From contig DATGLD010000051.1 of assembly GCA_035294305.1 (NCBI GenBank), positions 248,001-312,000 on the forward strand: a stretch of 64,000 nt of DNA. Reading direction: 5' to 3'. The translations under genes and the position numbers were made by a program. The stretch is from DASRBN01 sp035294305. GTDB lineage: Bacteria; Chloroflexota; Ktedonobacteria; Ktedonobacterales; Ktedonobacteraceae. This document shows positions 44,104 through 53,088 of the stretch, piece by piece; the stretch's first letter is position 1, and every line of letters begins with the position of its first letter. Below the pieces are notes generated by a model, which was not told the origin of the DNA, searched no databases, and saw only the letters and a program-made list of their open reading frames with translations.

Positions 44104-44877
44104 TCATGCTCCCATAATGTTGTAGCCGGCGTCGACGAAGAGGATTTCGCCGGTGATGGAGCGGGCATGCGGGCCGCAGAGAAACAGGGCCGCGTCGCCG
44201 ACGTCGCTCTGTTCGATATTGCGGCGCAGGGGTGCCGCGACTCCCATATGTTCGCGGAAACTGGTAAAGCCGGAGATGCCTCGCGCGGCCAGCGTGTTGA
44301 GCGGCCCGGCAGAAATAGCGTTAACGCGAATATTCCATTCTCCGAGCTCGAAGGCCAGATAGCGCACGCTGCACTCCAGGGCGGCTTTGGCGACGGCCAT
44401 CACATTATATTTGGGCATCACTCGTTCGCTGGCCATGTACGTCATAGTAAGGATTGAGCCGCCTCCTCGCGCCTGCATCAGCGGCCTGGCGCGATTCGCC
44501 ATGGCGATTAACGAGTAGGCGCTGATATCGAGGGCGGTCTTGAAGCCCTCGCGGGTCGTCTCGTAAAACGGATTCTCCAACTCGCGCGGGGGAGCAAACG
44601 CAACTGAATGAATGAGTATGTCAAGCTCGCCGCCGAAAAATTCGCTCGCCTGCGCAAAAGCGGTATCGAGCTGCTCATCGCTCTGTACGTCACATGGAAT
44701 GGCAGGGGTACCAGGAATTTTCTCGGCCAGGTCGCGTACATATTTTTCCATGCGATCCTGGTAGGTAAATGCCAGTTTTGCGCCTTCGTTGGAAAGTGCC
44801 TGGGCAATCGCCCAGCCAATAGAACGATGGTTGGCAATGCCAAAAATAAGGGCCTTTTTTCCTTCTAATAGAGCCAT
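44104..44877 (-). CDS. fabI: Enoyl-[acyl-carrier-protein] reductase
   Basis: 257 residues, full length. NADH motif LIFGIANHRSIGWAIAQALS, CDVQSDEQLDTAF, the catalytic pair in ERVMPKYNVMAVAKAALE (Tyr followed after six residues by Lys), and the substrate-loop ISAGPLNTLAARGISGFTSF. It reduces trans-2-enoyl-ACP in the last step of the type II fatty-acid elongation cycle. Start ATG 44877 with AGAGGAG 7 nt upstream. It follows the rhodanese gene divergently oriented neighbours only by position, with no other fab genes here. Confidence 0.96.
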   Translation of the reverse strand: MALLEGKKALIFGIANHRSIGWAIAQALSNEGAKLAFTYQDRMEKYVRDLAEKIPGTPAIPCDVQSDEQLDTAFAQASEFFGGELDILIHSVAFAPPRELENPFYETTREGFKTALDISAYSLIAMANRARPLMQARGGGSILTMTYMASERVMPKYNVMAVAKAALECSVRYLAFELGEWNIRVNAISAGPLNTLAARGISGFTSFREHMGVAAPLRRNIEQSDVGDAALFLCGPHARSITGEILFVDAGYNIMGA

Positions 44878-44925
44878 ACTTGTACTCCTCTCAGCCTGGG
44901 TTCACAAATTTGATTTCTTCTCATC

Positions 44926-45279
44926 TCAACGTTCGACCGGATAACGACGGCCAACCCAGCCGTTCATGCCGTTTGCCAGGTTATAGACCTTTTTGAAGCC
45001 GGCGACCATGGCAATTTCAGAGGCGGACGCGCTGCGTTGCCCCATGGCACAGGTGAAAATGATCTCCTGGTCTTCCGGCAGGTTTAAATCTTTCAATGCC
45101 TTCGCAAATGAATAAATGCCATTCAGGGGAACCAGAACAGCCTGGGGAATATGGCCGCGATCCCATTCATCCTGCTGGCGGACGTCGATTACGGTCACCC
45201 CGGCATCGATCTTCTGTTTGGCTTCGTCGGTGCCAATGGTTGTGTATGGAAACGCCTCTTCCTGGTCATCATATGCCAT
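44926..45279 (-). CDS. Rhodanese-domain protein
   Basis: 117 residues, single rhodanese domain: YTTIGTDEAKQKIDAGVTVI, DVRQQDEWDRGHIPQAVLVP, and the active-site loop IIFTCAMGQRSASASEIAMV with catalytic Cys, then VYNLANGMNGWVGRRYPVER. It transfers sulfane sulfur to a thiol or cyanide acceptor; the physiological partner is unknown. Its AAGGAG lies within the last codons of the upstream ORF (stop 45282), so the two are translationally coupled. Confidence 0.92.
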   Translation of the reverse strand: MAYDDQEEAFPYTTIGTDEAKQKIDAGVTVIDVRQQDEWDRGHIPQAVLVPLNGIYSFAKALKDLNLPEDQEIIFTCAMGQRSASASEIAMVAGFKKVYNLANGMNGWVGRRYPVER

Positions 45280-45281
45280 GC

Positions 45282-45533
45282 TTATTGCTCCTTCTTTTCT
45301 GCGTCGTATTGCTCCAACCAGAGTCGGCCCACCAGCGTCGGCGCGAGGACATATTCATCGCCGGCAAACGTCATCGTGAGATAACCCTGGTCCTCCATCT
45401 CGCGAAAGTCATCTGTAATCAGGAAGAAACCAGGCACCATGCGTGACAGGTCACTCTCCGGCAACCGCTTCCAGATCAGGAGGGTACGCAAAACGGCAGC
45501 ATATTTGGGACTGCTGTCATCGATTGCTCGCAT
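45282..45533 (-). CDS. Small protein, possible winged helix, 83 residues
   Basis: Start ATG 45533 follows AGGAAGGA. The sequence (PKYAAVLRTLLIWKRLPESD, ITDDFREMEDQGYLTMTFAG, YVLAPTLVGRLWLEQYDAEK) suggests a compact helix-helix-beta arrangement like a winged helix, but no family was recognised. It is immediately upstream of and coupled to the rhodanese gene, so it may assist or regulate it. Confidence 0.7.
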   Translation of the reverse strand: MRAIDDSSPKYAAVLRTLLIWKRLPESDLSRMVPGFFLITDDFREMEDQGYLTMTFAGDEYVLAPTLVGRLWLEQYDAEKKEQ

Positions 45534-45799
45534 CTGTGTCCTTCCTCTTCACTTCTCGACATGGGGCAACGAAAGTAATATTGTGTTGTATCGCATTCTA
45601 CCACGAATCCTGGCACTGTGCAGCCTGTAGTCTCCGGTGATTAACAGTAGGCTGGGCGGGAGATGCTGTGAGCACCTCTAGTCCCGTAATTGCTGGGCAA
45701 TCACCAGGTAGCAAAGTAGCAAATCTGCCCCTCGACGATAGAGCTTTCCTGTGCTATAAAGTGGGTGATGAAACCTTTCTTTGAAGGAGAACTATTGTT

Positions 45800-47089
45800 A
45801 TGATGCCCGATTCATCCCTTTCTCAAGTCAAAGCCAGTACCGTCATTCGCAATATAGGGCAACTTGTGACCGTTGCCCAACAACCTATAGCCGGGGCATC
45901 CGGCCCGCTGCAGGTCATCCCAGATGCGGCCCTTGCCGTCTATAATGGGATGATCAGCTGGGTGGGTACTGACCACGGCGCAGAACCTTTGTTCCAACAA
46001 AGTACAGGCGCTTACAAAGATGGCATCACTATTATAGATGCGCAAGGTGCGGTTATTACCCCCGGTCTTGTCGATTCGCATACGCACCTGGTATTTGCCG
46101 GAGATCGCGCCGAAGAATTTCATTTGCGGCATGCCGGGGCCAGTTATGGCGAGCTACTGGCCCAGGGACGAGGTATTCTCACTACTGTGAAGGCGACGCG
46201 GGGAGCGGATGCGGAAACATTGACGCAACTGGCGCAGGCCCGTTTGAATATAATGCGGGCCTACGGCACCACTACGGTTGAGGTCAAAACGGGCTACGGA
46301 TTGGATAAAATTACCGAAGAGACCTGCCTGCGTATCATCAATAATCTCAACGCCTTCGAGACCAACCCGGTTCACGAGCACGACCGTATGCGAGTCGTGC
46401 CCACGTTTCTCGGCGCGCACAGCGTTCCACCCGAATATCGCGAGCAGAGAGAGGTCTACGTAAATCTGATTATTGAAGAGATGCTGCCCTCCTTTGTCGG
46501 CCTTGCGCGGTTCTGTGATGTATTCTGCGAGCGTGACGCTTTCACCTTAGAAGAAAGCCGGCGCATTCTTGTACGCGCTAAAGAACTGGGCTACGGGCTG
46601 AAAATCCATGCTGACCAGCTAAGCCCATCCGGTGGCGCGCGACTGGCGGCGGAATTAGGAGCGACTTCCGCAGATCATCTTGATTTCGCCGACGATGCTG
46701 CTTTAGACGCGATGCGCGAAGCCGGAGTGGTGGCAACACTGTTACCCGGTTGCTCCTATACATTGAGAAGTCCCTATCCTCCGGCGCGTCGTTTCATTGA
46801 CCGGGGGCTGCATGTAGCGCTCGCAACCGATTTTAATCCTGGCACTTCGTACTGCGAGAGTATGCAGATGATGCTGGGATTAGCAATGTCGGCTATGGGC
46901 ATGTCGCTGGAAGAAGCTCTGACGGCCGCGACTATCAATGGGGCGCGCGCGCTGGCATTACAAGATGCGATTGGCAGCATCGAGCCGGGCAAACGCTGCG
47001 AACTCGCTTTCTGGTCAATTCGCGACTATCACGAAATCGGCTATCACTTCGGCGTCAACCTGGTACAATCGGTGCTGGTATCGGAGTGA
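45800..47089 (+). CDS. hutI: Imidazolonepropionase
   Basis: 429 residues. Amidohydrolase with metal motif VDSHTHLVFAGDRAEEFHLR, substrate motif GGILTT-type GRGILTTVKATRGADAET, EVKTGYGLDKITEETCLRII, KIHADQLSPSGGARLAAELG, and the DHLDF and TDFNPGTSYCESMQMMLGL segments. It hydrolyses 4-imidazolone-5-propanoate in histidine degradation. Start ATG 45800 with AAGGAG 10 nt upstream. hutH is 280 bp downstream, separated by two parS sites and its own promoter; hutU is not in the window. Confidence 0.95.
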   Translation: MMPDSSLSQVKASTVIRNIGQLVTVAQQPIAGASGPLQVIPDAALAVYNGMISWVGTDHGAEPLFQQSTGAYKDGITIIDAQGAVITPGLVDSHTHLVFAGDRAEEFHLRHAGASYGELLAQGRGILTTVKATRGADAETLTQLAQARLNIMRAYGTTTVEVKTGYGLDKITEETCLRIINNLNAFETNPVHEHDRMRVVPTFLGAHSVPPEYREQREVYVNLIIEEMLPSFVGLARFCDVFCERDAFTLEESRRILVRAKELGYGLKIHADQLSPSGGARLAAELGATSADHLDFADDAALDAMREAGVVATLLPGCSYTLRSPYPPARRFIDRGLHVALATDFNPGTSYCESMQMMLGLAMSAMGMSLEEALTAATINGARALALQDAIGSIEPGKRCELAFWSIRDYHEIGYHFGVNLVQSVLVSE

Positions 47090-47118
47090 GTCTGCTGCTT
47101 TCTCACGCTTGATACTGA

Positions 47119-47134
47119 TGTTTCACGTGAAACA
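47119..47134. other. parS site 1 (ParB/Spo0J binding)
   Basis: TGTTTCACGTGAAACA, an exact 16-bp palindrome of the classical parS sequence; palindromy extends to 18 bp. It lies 30 bp after hutI. Confidence 0.9.
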
Positions 47135-47154
47135 TTTCCCGTTTTACATGCGAA

Positions 47155-47170
47155 TGTTTCACGTGAAACA
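47155..47170. other. parS site 2
   Basis: A second exact TGTTTCACGTGAAACA, 36 bp centre-to-centre from site 1; palindromy extends to 20 bp. Confidence 0.9.
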
Positions 47171-47299
47171 TTCCATTTTCTGCCGGAACAATCTCTGATT
47201 GAGCAAATCTTGCATGATAAAAGACAAGCTTAAATATGTGTTTGTAACTCGATCTGGCGCGAAACAAATTAATGCCCACTAGATTGGGTTTCAGATACT

Positions 47300-47329
47300 T
47301 TTACATGACGCTCATCTTTCTGCTACAAT
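47300..47329 (+). promoter_or_regulatory. Probable hutH promoter
   Basis: -35 TTTACA (47300-47305), an 18-nt spacer and -10 TACAAT (47324-47329), about 40 nt before the hutH start. Confidence 0.45.
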
Positions 47330-47369
47330 GCATACATAGGCATCGTAGCCAGAAAGGACGGCTTCTCCG

Positions 47370-48911
47370 ATGAAGACATTTATAAACGATACGCTGCCAA
47401 CCGGCGTCATTCTCGATGGGCAGGCTTTGACAGTGCCAGAAGTGCTGGCTGTAGCGCGTCACCACGCGCCGGTAGCATTGGGCACACAATCCCTCAAAGG
47501 AATTCGCGAGGCCAGGGCTGTAATTGATAAGTTGGCCAACGAGGATCAAAAAGTATATGGTGTGACTACTGGATTTGGTCACTTAAGCAGGGTGCGCATT
47601 CCCCATGATCAACTGGTAGACTTGCAACACAATCTTTTACGCAGTCACGCGTCAGGGGTGGGAGAACCACTGAATGAGGAGATCACGCGAGCCATCATGC
47701 TGCTGCTGGCGGCAAGCCTGGCACGCGGCAATTCCGGCGTGCGCCCGGAAGTTGTGCAACTGCTCATAAGCATGCTCAACACCAGAATTTATCCGCGCAT
47801 TCCATCGCGTGGATCGGTAGGCGCGAGCGGCGACCTGGCCCCGCTCGCGCATCTCGGCCTGGTCATCATAGGCGAGGGCGAGGCTTTCTATGATGGCCGC
47901 CTCGTTACGGGAGCGGAGGCTTTGCGGTACGCCGATCTCGAACCGTTGCAACTGCATGCTAAAGAGGGTCTCGCGCTGATCAATGGAACACACCTGATGG
48001 AGGCGATTGCCGTCCTGACCCTTGCCGATGCGCAGGCGCTGTTGCGAGCGGCGGAAATTGCCGCCGCCATGAGCATTGAGGGTTTGATGGGCAGTCACGT
48101 TCCTTTTGACGCTCGCATTTCAAAGCGTCGCGGCCAGATTGGGCAACAGGAGAGCGCCGCGCGTTTGCGCCATTTATTGCGCGAAAGCGAAATCAATCTT
48201 AGCCATCAAGATTGCCCGCGCGTGCAAGACCCTTATACAATGCGCTGCGCACCGCAAGTTTTCGGAGCGATTCGTGACGCTATAGAGTACTGCTCCAATA
48301 TTTTCGAGCGCGAACTGGATGCCGTGACCGATAACCCGCTCGTTTTTCCAGAGGATGGCGTTGTGCTCAGCGGGGGCAATTTTCACGGGCAACCGCTGGC
48401 AATGGCGCTCGACGTGCTGGCTATCGCGCTTGCCCAACTGGCAAGTTTCTCGGAACGCCGCATCTTCAATCTGTTAGGCCCGCACGATTGGGATGAGGGC
48501 GGCGCACCGCTTTTCCTGACGCCCAATCCTGGCCTGAATTCCGGCTTCATGATCGCGCAATATGTCGCGGCAGCGCTGGTCAATGAAATCAAAATACTGG
48601 CGCATCCCGCCAGCATTGACTCTATACCAACCTCCGCCGGAATGGAGGACTTCAATAGCATGGGAGCAACCGCGGCGCATAAGGTCCAGCGCCTCATCGA
48701 ACAGGCACGCCAGGTTGTCGCCATCGAATTAATGTGCGCAGCTCAGATGCTGGAATTCCGCAAACCGCTCAAACCCGGCCAGGGCGTGCAGCAGGCATTC
48801 GAGATTGTGCGTTCATACGTGCCAAAGCTGGAACATGATCGCACCCTGGCGCCCGATATCGCCGCCCTGACCGAGGCGATTCAAGTAGGAGCATTTGAGC
48901 GTATAGGGTAA
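47370..48911 (+). CDS. hutH: Histidine ammonia-lyase
   Basis: 513 residues, the family length. The Ala-Ser-Gly of the MIO prosthetic group lies in SRGSVGASGDLAPLAHLGLV. Other family marks: VYGVTTGFGHLSRVRIPHDQ, LLRSHASGVGEPL, QDPYTMRCAPQVFGAIRDAI, TDNPLVFPEDGVVLSGGNFH and GMEDFNSMGATAAHK. It deaminates histidine to urocanate. Start ATG 47370 with AAAGGA 11 nt upstream. With hutI it gives two of the four usual steps; urocanase is not present here. Confidence 0.96.
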   Translation: MKTFINDTLPTGVILDGQALTVPEVLAVARHHAPVALGTQSLKGIREARAVIDKLANEDQKVYGVTTGFGHLSRVRIPHDQLVDLQHNLLRSHASGVGEPLNEEITRAIMLLLAASLARGNSGVRPEVVQLLISMLNTRIYPRIPSRGSVGASGDLAPLAHLGLVIIGEGEAFYDGRLVTGAEALRYADLEPLQLHAKEGLALINGTHLMEAIAVLTLADAQALLRAAEIAAAMSIEGLMGSHVPFDARISKRRGQIGQQESAARLRHLLRESEINLSHQDCPRVQDPYTMRCAPQVFGAIRDAIEYCSNIFERELDAVTDNPLVFPEDGVVLSGGNFHGQPLAMALDVLAIALAQLASFSERRIFNLLGPHDWDEGGAPLFLTPNPGLNSGFMIAQYVAAALVNEIKILAHPASIDSIPTSAGMEDFNSMGATAAHKVQRLIEQARQVVAIELMCAAQMLEFRKPLKPGQGVQQAFEIVRSYVPKLEHDRTLAPDIAALTEAIQVGAFERIG

Positions 48912-48953
48912 GATTTGGTTTGGTTTCATATGAACAAGCCGAGATGACACTTT

Positions 48954-48969
48954 TGTTTCACGTGAAACA
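48954..48969. other. parS site 3
   Basis: Exact TGTTTCACGTGAAACA, 42 bp after hutH. Confidence 0.9.
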
Positions 48970-49092
48970 CGCTCATTACCTCAGCTTGTTTTACCCTTCC
49001 CGATATGCTACACTCTCTAGTAGTCGCCGATCAATGGAGACCGGCATCTAGCAAGCTACGCCGGTGTTGCGTAACTGAAGGGAGTAGAACTG

Positions 49093-50562
49093 GTGATTAC
49101 CCACGATCAACCACCTGTCAATTCGCCCAACTCTTTCGATCTATCATCACCCTCATTGCAAGAACAACACATGATCATCCGACAGCTCCGCCAGCAGGCA
49201 GTTTCTCACTACCGCCCACTTGTCCGGGAAGGTTCCAGTCCCATCCGCGTGATGGCCCGCATGGTGCAGGAATTGGAACAGCGTTGCCGCGAACTTCACC
49301 TTGCGGAGGAAGTTATCCGGTCTGAAATCGTCAACCGCACAATAGGCGACGTGAACCTGCGCAACATTACGGAATACGAAGGAGAGCCAGGAGGCCCGCG
49401 CGATTACCGGCTTCTCGCCGACGAACTGGGAGTCGCTCTGCCAGGCGAACCACTGCACGGCTACCTGTCCAGTGGTGAAACCTACCTCTGGCTGCGCGAA
49501 CAGATGCAGGTATGTGAAAGAGAACTGCTGCAACGGGGCATCGATCTGCGGATTTACGATATATATGGCAACGGCAATATCGTCCTGCGTGGCTGGCTCG
49601 CCGGGGAAATGCGAAAATGGGGTATTGCTGCCACAGCAGAGCAGCTGTACCTGGGGTTAGGCGCGATGGACATCATCGACAAAGTTTTGCGCGGGCTGGC
49701 TGTCCTCTTCAAAGATCAACGGCATAGCGATATCGCCGTGCTGTTCCCTGCTCCAGGCTTTAATGTACCGGAGTGGCAGGCACAATCGTATGGGTATCGC
49801 CTGCACAAATTTCATACAGATGCCGCCAATTACTTCAAACTTACGGCGCAGCAACTAGATGACATACTCGCGCAGGCGCCGGATATCCGCGCATTTTACC
49901 TTACCGTGACAAACAATCCGACCACCTTTGCCTATACACCGGATGAACTCAACCAGATCTTTGCCGTGCTGAGAAAGTACTGGGAATCAGGCCGCGAAAT
50001 CTATATCCTCGCGGACCTCGCCTATATCGGCACCGGCATACAGGAAGAGGACCAGGCCCGCATGGCTACCTTCAACGTTCCCGATGTCTATGCGCACACA
50101 TTTTTTATCAGCAGTTTTTCCAAATCGTATACGCTGACGGGCGAGCGTTTCGGCTGGGTTACGATTGGCAGTCCGCAGGCCGCATCGAAAGTGATTGTTT
50201 GTTGGGCCAATAGCATGGCATCGCTTCCCGCCGAATGGCAACTGCGCTACATGGCATATACTCGTTTGATACAGGCGCGTCCCTGGTTGCTTGAAAAGCT
50301 GCGCGCTTTCTATCGCCTGCGGCGCAACCGGCTGATTGCACAACTGCAGCGCCTGGACGAAGAATTTCAGATTTTCAACCAGATACATGTCGGAGATGAT
50401 GCGACCGTTTATAATTGGAGCCAGTTGCGGCCAGGAGAGGATGCATTCTCGGCTTTCGAAAAAACGGGTATCGCCGGAGTTCCCGGCAGCGGGTTTGGCT
50501 ATACGGATGACTACGTACGCTTCTCAATCGGCGTCATACCTGTTCCGGTTATTGATCAATAA
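49093..50562 (+). CDS. PLP-dependent aminotransferase (fold type I), unassigned
   Basis: 489 residues. Fold-type I features: LYLGLGAMDIIDKVLRGLAV, VLFPAPGFNVPEWQAQSYGY, RAFYLTVTNNPTTFAYTPDE, ILADLAYIGTGIQEEDQA, and the PLP-binding Lys in FFISSFSKSYTLTGERFGWV. The N-terminal ~130 residues, including NRTIGDVNLRNITEYEGEPG, are longer than in ordinary aspartate aminotransferases. Position after hutH suggests amino-acid catabolism, but the substrate cannot be assigned. Start GTG 49093, with GGGAG about 8 nt upstream. A short hairpin follows. Confidence 0.85.
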   Translation: MITHDQPPVNSPNSFDLSSPSLQEQHMIIRQLRQQAVSHYRPLVREGSSPIRVMARMVQELEQRCRELHLAEEVIRSEIVNRTIGDVNLRNITEYEGEPGGPRDYRLLADELGVALPGEPLHGYLSSGETYLWLREQMQVCERELLQRGIDLRIYDIYGNGNIVLRGWLAGEMRKWGIAATAEQLYLGLGAMDIIDKVLRGLAVLFKDQRHSDIAVLFPAPGFNVPEWQAQSYGYRLHKFHTDAANYFKLTAQQLDDILAQAPDIRAFYLTVTNNPTTFAYTPDELNQIFAVLRKYWESGREIYILADLAYIGTGIQEEDQARMATFNVPDVYAHTFFISSFSKSYTLTGERFGWVTIGSPQAASKVIVCWANSMASLPAEWQLRYMAYTRLIQARPWLLEKLRAFYRLRRNRLIAQLQRLDEEFQIFNQIHVGDDATVYNWSQLRPGEDAFSAFEKTGIAGVPGSGFGYTDDYVRFSIGVIPVPVIDQ

Positions 50563-50567
50563 CCTTG

Positions 50568-50589
50568 ACCATCTCATTTACGAGATGGT
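50568..50589 (+). terminator. Hairpin terminator after the aminotransferase
   Basis: Stem ACCATCTC (50568-50575) and GAGATGGT (50582-50589), 6-nt loop, followed by a pyrimidine-rich ACTCTTTCTTTG. Confidence 0.6.
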
Positions 50590-50641
50590 ACTCTTTCTTT
50601 GTAAATCCATTGTGATCTTCCTTCTCATCTCTGTGAGCGTT

Positions 50642-50655
50642 TTGTGATCTCACAA
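50642..50655. promoter_or_regulatory. Candidate operator upstream of the glycolytic operon
   Basis: TTGTGATCTCACAA: 6-bp inverted arms around TC, about 180 bp before gap. It resembles a dimeric-repressor or CRP-like site, but no factor can be named. Confidence 0.25.
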
Positions 50656-50755
50656 TACTACCCTGAGAAGAAAGAAAAGATCGGGAACAAGTCACTACTA
50701 ACGACTAGTTGTCACGCCAGCAACTACTTGTGGCAGAGGCGATCCGTCTAACATA

Positions 50756-50771
50756 TGTTTCACGTGAAACA
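50756..50771. other. parS site 4
   Basis: Exact TGTTTCACGTGAAACA, 60 bp before gap. It lies within the promoter or leader of the glycolytic operon. Confidence 0.9.
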
Positions 50772-50831
50772 TAGATATTTCTCACCTCACCCGGTCAATT
50801 TGATCTTAGCAAAAAAAGGAGACTGCAAACT

Positions 50832-51845
50832 ATGACTACTCGTGTAGGCATCAACGGTTTTGGACGTATCGGTCGTCAATCTATGAAGGCCATGCTTGAA
50901 CGCTATCCTCGTGACCTCGAGGTCGTCGCCATCAATGACCTGACCGACACAAAAACCAACGCCCATCTGCTAAAATATGACTCTACCTACGGACGTTTTC
51001 CGGGCGAAATAGAGACAACCCCCGACTCGCTGATCGTCAACGGACACAGCATCAAAGTCCTTGCCCAGCGCGATCCCGCGCAAATTCCATGGGGCGACCT
51101 GGGAGTTCAGATCGTCATCGAATCAACCGGATTTTTTACCGATGCGGATAAAGCCGCGGCACATCTTAAGGGCGGCGCAAAAAAGGTGATCATCTCCGCG
51201 CCTGCTAAGGGCGAAGACCTCACCATGGTGCTGGGCGTCAATGATAATATGTATGACCCGGCCAGGCACAACATCATTTCTAACGCCTCTTGCACCACCA
51301 ACTGCCTCGCGCCCGCGGCCAAGGTCATCAACGATACCTTCGGCATCGAATATGGCTTGATGAACACCATCCACTCGTATACGAATGACCAGCGCATCCT
51401 CGACCAGGTTCACAAAGACCTGCGCCGCGCCCGCAGTGCCGGAGTCAATATCATCCCAACCACCACGGGAGCCGCCCGCGCCCTGGCGCTCGTCATTCCC
51501 GAACTGAAGGGACGGTTCGACGGCATCTCCCTGCGCGTTCCCACCATTACTGTCTCGGTCGTCGATTTTGTAGCCACCGTGCGCCAGCAAACGACGAAAG
51601 AGGCCGTCAACGACGCCTTCAAACAGGCGGCAGCCGGTTCGCTCAAGGGCATTCTTGATATTACCGAGGAACCGCTGGTTTCGATGGATTTTCGTGGTGA
51701 TTCGCACTCGTCAATCGTCGATGGACTCTCAACCATGGTGGAGGGGGGCAATATGATCAAGATACTGGCGTGGTACGACAACGAGTGGGGCTATTCCTGC
51801 CGCGTCGCCGATCTCACCCATTTCATCGCCGAAAAAGGGGTGTAG
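50832..51845 (+). CDS. gap: Glyceraldehyde-3-phosphate dehydrogenase
   Basis: 337 residues. NAD-binding start RVGINGFGRIGRQSMKAMLE, AINDLTDTKTNAHLLKYDST with the Asp that favours NAD, and active-site NASCTTNCLAPAAKVINDTF with catalytic Cys; IHSYTNDQRILDQVHKDLRR, ending WYDNEWGYSCRVADLTHFI. It oxidises glyceraldehyde-3-phosphate to 1,3-bisphosphoglycerate. Start ATG 50832 with AAGGAG 10 nt upstream. First gene of gap-pgk-tpiA. A parS site lies 60 bp upstream. Confidence 0.97.
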   Translation: MTTRVGINGFGRIGRQSMKAMLERYPRDLEVVAINDLTDTKTNAHLLKYDSTYGRFPGEIETTPDSLIVNGHSIKVLAQRDPAQIPWGDLGVQIVIESTGFFTDADKAAAHLKGGAKKVIISAPAKGEDLTMVLGVNDNMYDPARHNIISNASCTTNCLAPAAKVINDTFGIEYGLMNTIHSYTNDQRILDQVHKDLRRARSAGVNIIPTTTGAARALALVIPELKGRFDGISLRVPTITVSVVDFVATVRQQTTKEAVNDAFKQAAAGSLKGILDITEEPLVSMDFRGDSHSSIVDGLSTMVEGGNMIKILAWYDNEWGYSCRVADLTHFIAEKGV

Positions 51846-51888
51846 GGGCCAGATTTATCACGCCCCGCACGTCGACAAAGGAGATGCA

Positions 51889-53088
51889 ATGAACAAGAAA
51901 ACGATTCGCGATATCGATGTCAAGGGCAAGCGCGTGCTGATGCGCGTCGATTTCAATGTGCCGTTGGACGCTGAGCAACATATCGCGGATGATACACGCA
52001 TTCGGGCAGCCCTACCCAGTATCCAATACCTGCTCGACCATGGCGCGGCTGTCATCCTCATGTCGCACCTGGGCAGGCCGGATGGCAAAGTGGTCGCCGA
52101 AATGAGCCTTAAGCCGGCAGGCTATCGCTTGAGCCAGTTATTGGGCAAACCGGTATTGCTGGCAACCGATTGCGCCGGACCAGAGATCGAGGCGCAGGCC
52201 AGAGCTTTGCGACCCGGCCAGGTACTGCTGCTCGAAAACCTGCGCTTCCATAAAGAAGAGGAAAAGAACGATCCGGAATTCGCGCGCCAGCTTGCCTCAT
52301 TAGGTGAAGTCTACGTCAACGATGCCTTCGGCACCGCGCACCGTGCCCATGCCTCGACCGAGGGCGTTACTCATTACTTACCCGGCGTGGCAGGCTTCCT
52401 GATGGAGAAGGAGATCAACTTCCTCGGCTCGGCGCTCGAAAATCCAAAGCGACCTTTCGCCTCCATTATCGGCGGGGCCAAAGTCTCCGACAAAATCGCC
52501 GTTTTAGAGCGCCTCATCAGCATGGTCGATACCCTGCTCATCGGTGGCGGCATGGCGAACACCTTCCTCAAAGCCGAGGGGTATGAGGTCGGCGACTCGC
52601 TCTTCGAAGAGGGTAAGCTCGATGTGGCACGCGATTTGATAGCCAAAGCTCGCCAGCGCGACCTGAAGCTCATCCTGCCCGTCGACGTGGTAATAGCTGA
52701 CCGCTTCGCCGCCGATGCCAATTCTCGCGTCGTCTCGATCAAAGATGTCCCCACCGGCTGGCGCATCCTCGATATCGGCCCCGAAACCATTTCGGCGTTC
52801 GACCAGGCGCTTGCGGATGCGCAAACTATCGTGTGGAACGGCACGCTCGGTGTAGCGGAAATGCCCGCCTTCGCCAAAGGTACTGATGCCATCATCGACA
52901 TGCTGGCGCAGCGAACCGCGGCGGGGACCACCACCATTGTCGGCGGCGGTGACTCAGCCGCAGCGGTTGAACAGGCACACGCAGCGGAAAAAATGACCCA
53001 CGTCTCGACCGGTGGAGGCGCGTCACTTGAATTTCTTGAGGGCCGCGTCCTTCCCGGAGTTGCAGCCTTACAGGATAAAACGCCATGA
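51889..53088 (+). CDS. pgk: Phosphoglycerate kinase
   Basis: 399 residues. Substrate-binding RVLMRVDFNVPLD, LMSHLGRPDGKV, VLLLENLRFHKEEEKNDPEF, NDAFGTAHRAHASTEGVTHY, and nucleotide site IIGGAKVSDKIAVLERLISM, VWNGTLGVAEMPAFAKGT and TTIVGGGDSAAAVEQA. It transfers phosphate from 1,3-bisphosphoglycerate to ADP. Start ATG 51889 with AAAGGAG 5 nt upstream. Its stop overlaps the start of tpiA by the ATGA arrangement. Confidence 0.97.
   Translation: MNKKTIRDIDVKGKRVLMRVDFNVPLDAEQHIADDTRIRAALPSIQYLLDHGAAVILMSHLGRPDGKVVAEMSLKPAGYRLSQLLGKPVLLATDCAGPEIEAQARALRPGQVLLLENLRFHKEEEKNDPEFARQLASLGEVYVNDAFGTAHRAHASTEGVTHYLPGVAGFLMEKEINFLGSALENPKRPFASIIGGAKVSDKIAVLERLISMVDTLLIGGGMANTFLKAEGYEVGDSLFEEGKLDVARDLIAKARQRDLKLILPVDVVIADRFAADANSRVVSIKDVPTGWRILDIGPETISAFDQALADAQTIVWNGTLGVAEMPAFAKGTDAIIDMLAQRTAAGTTTIVGGGDSAAAVEQAHAAEKMTHVSTGGGASLEFLEGRVLPGVAALQDKTP

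Noticed and set aside
47111..47175. Double palindrome as an intrinsic terminator of hutI
   Set aside because: Exact match to parS, no T run, and two more identical copies elsewhere in the window.
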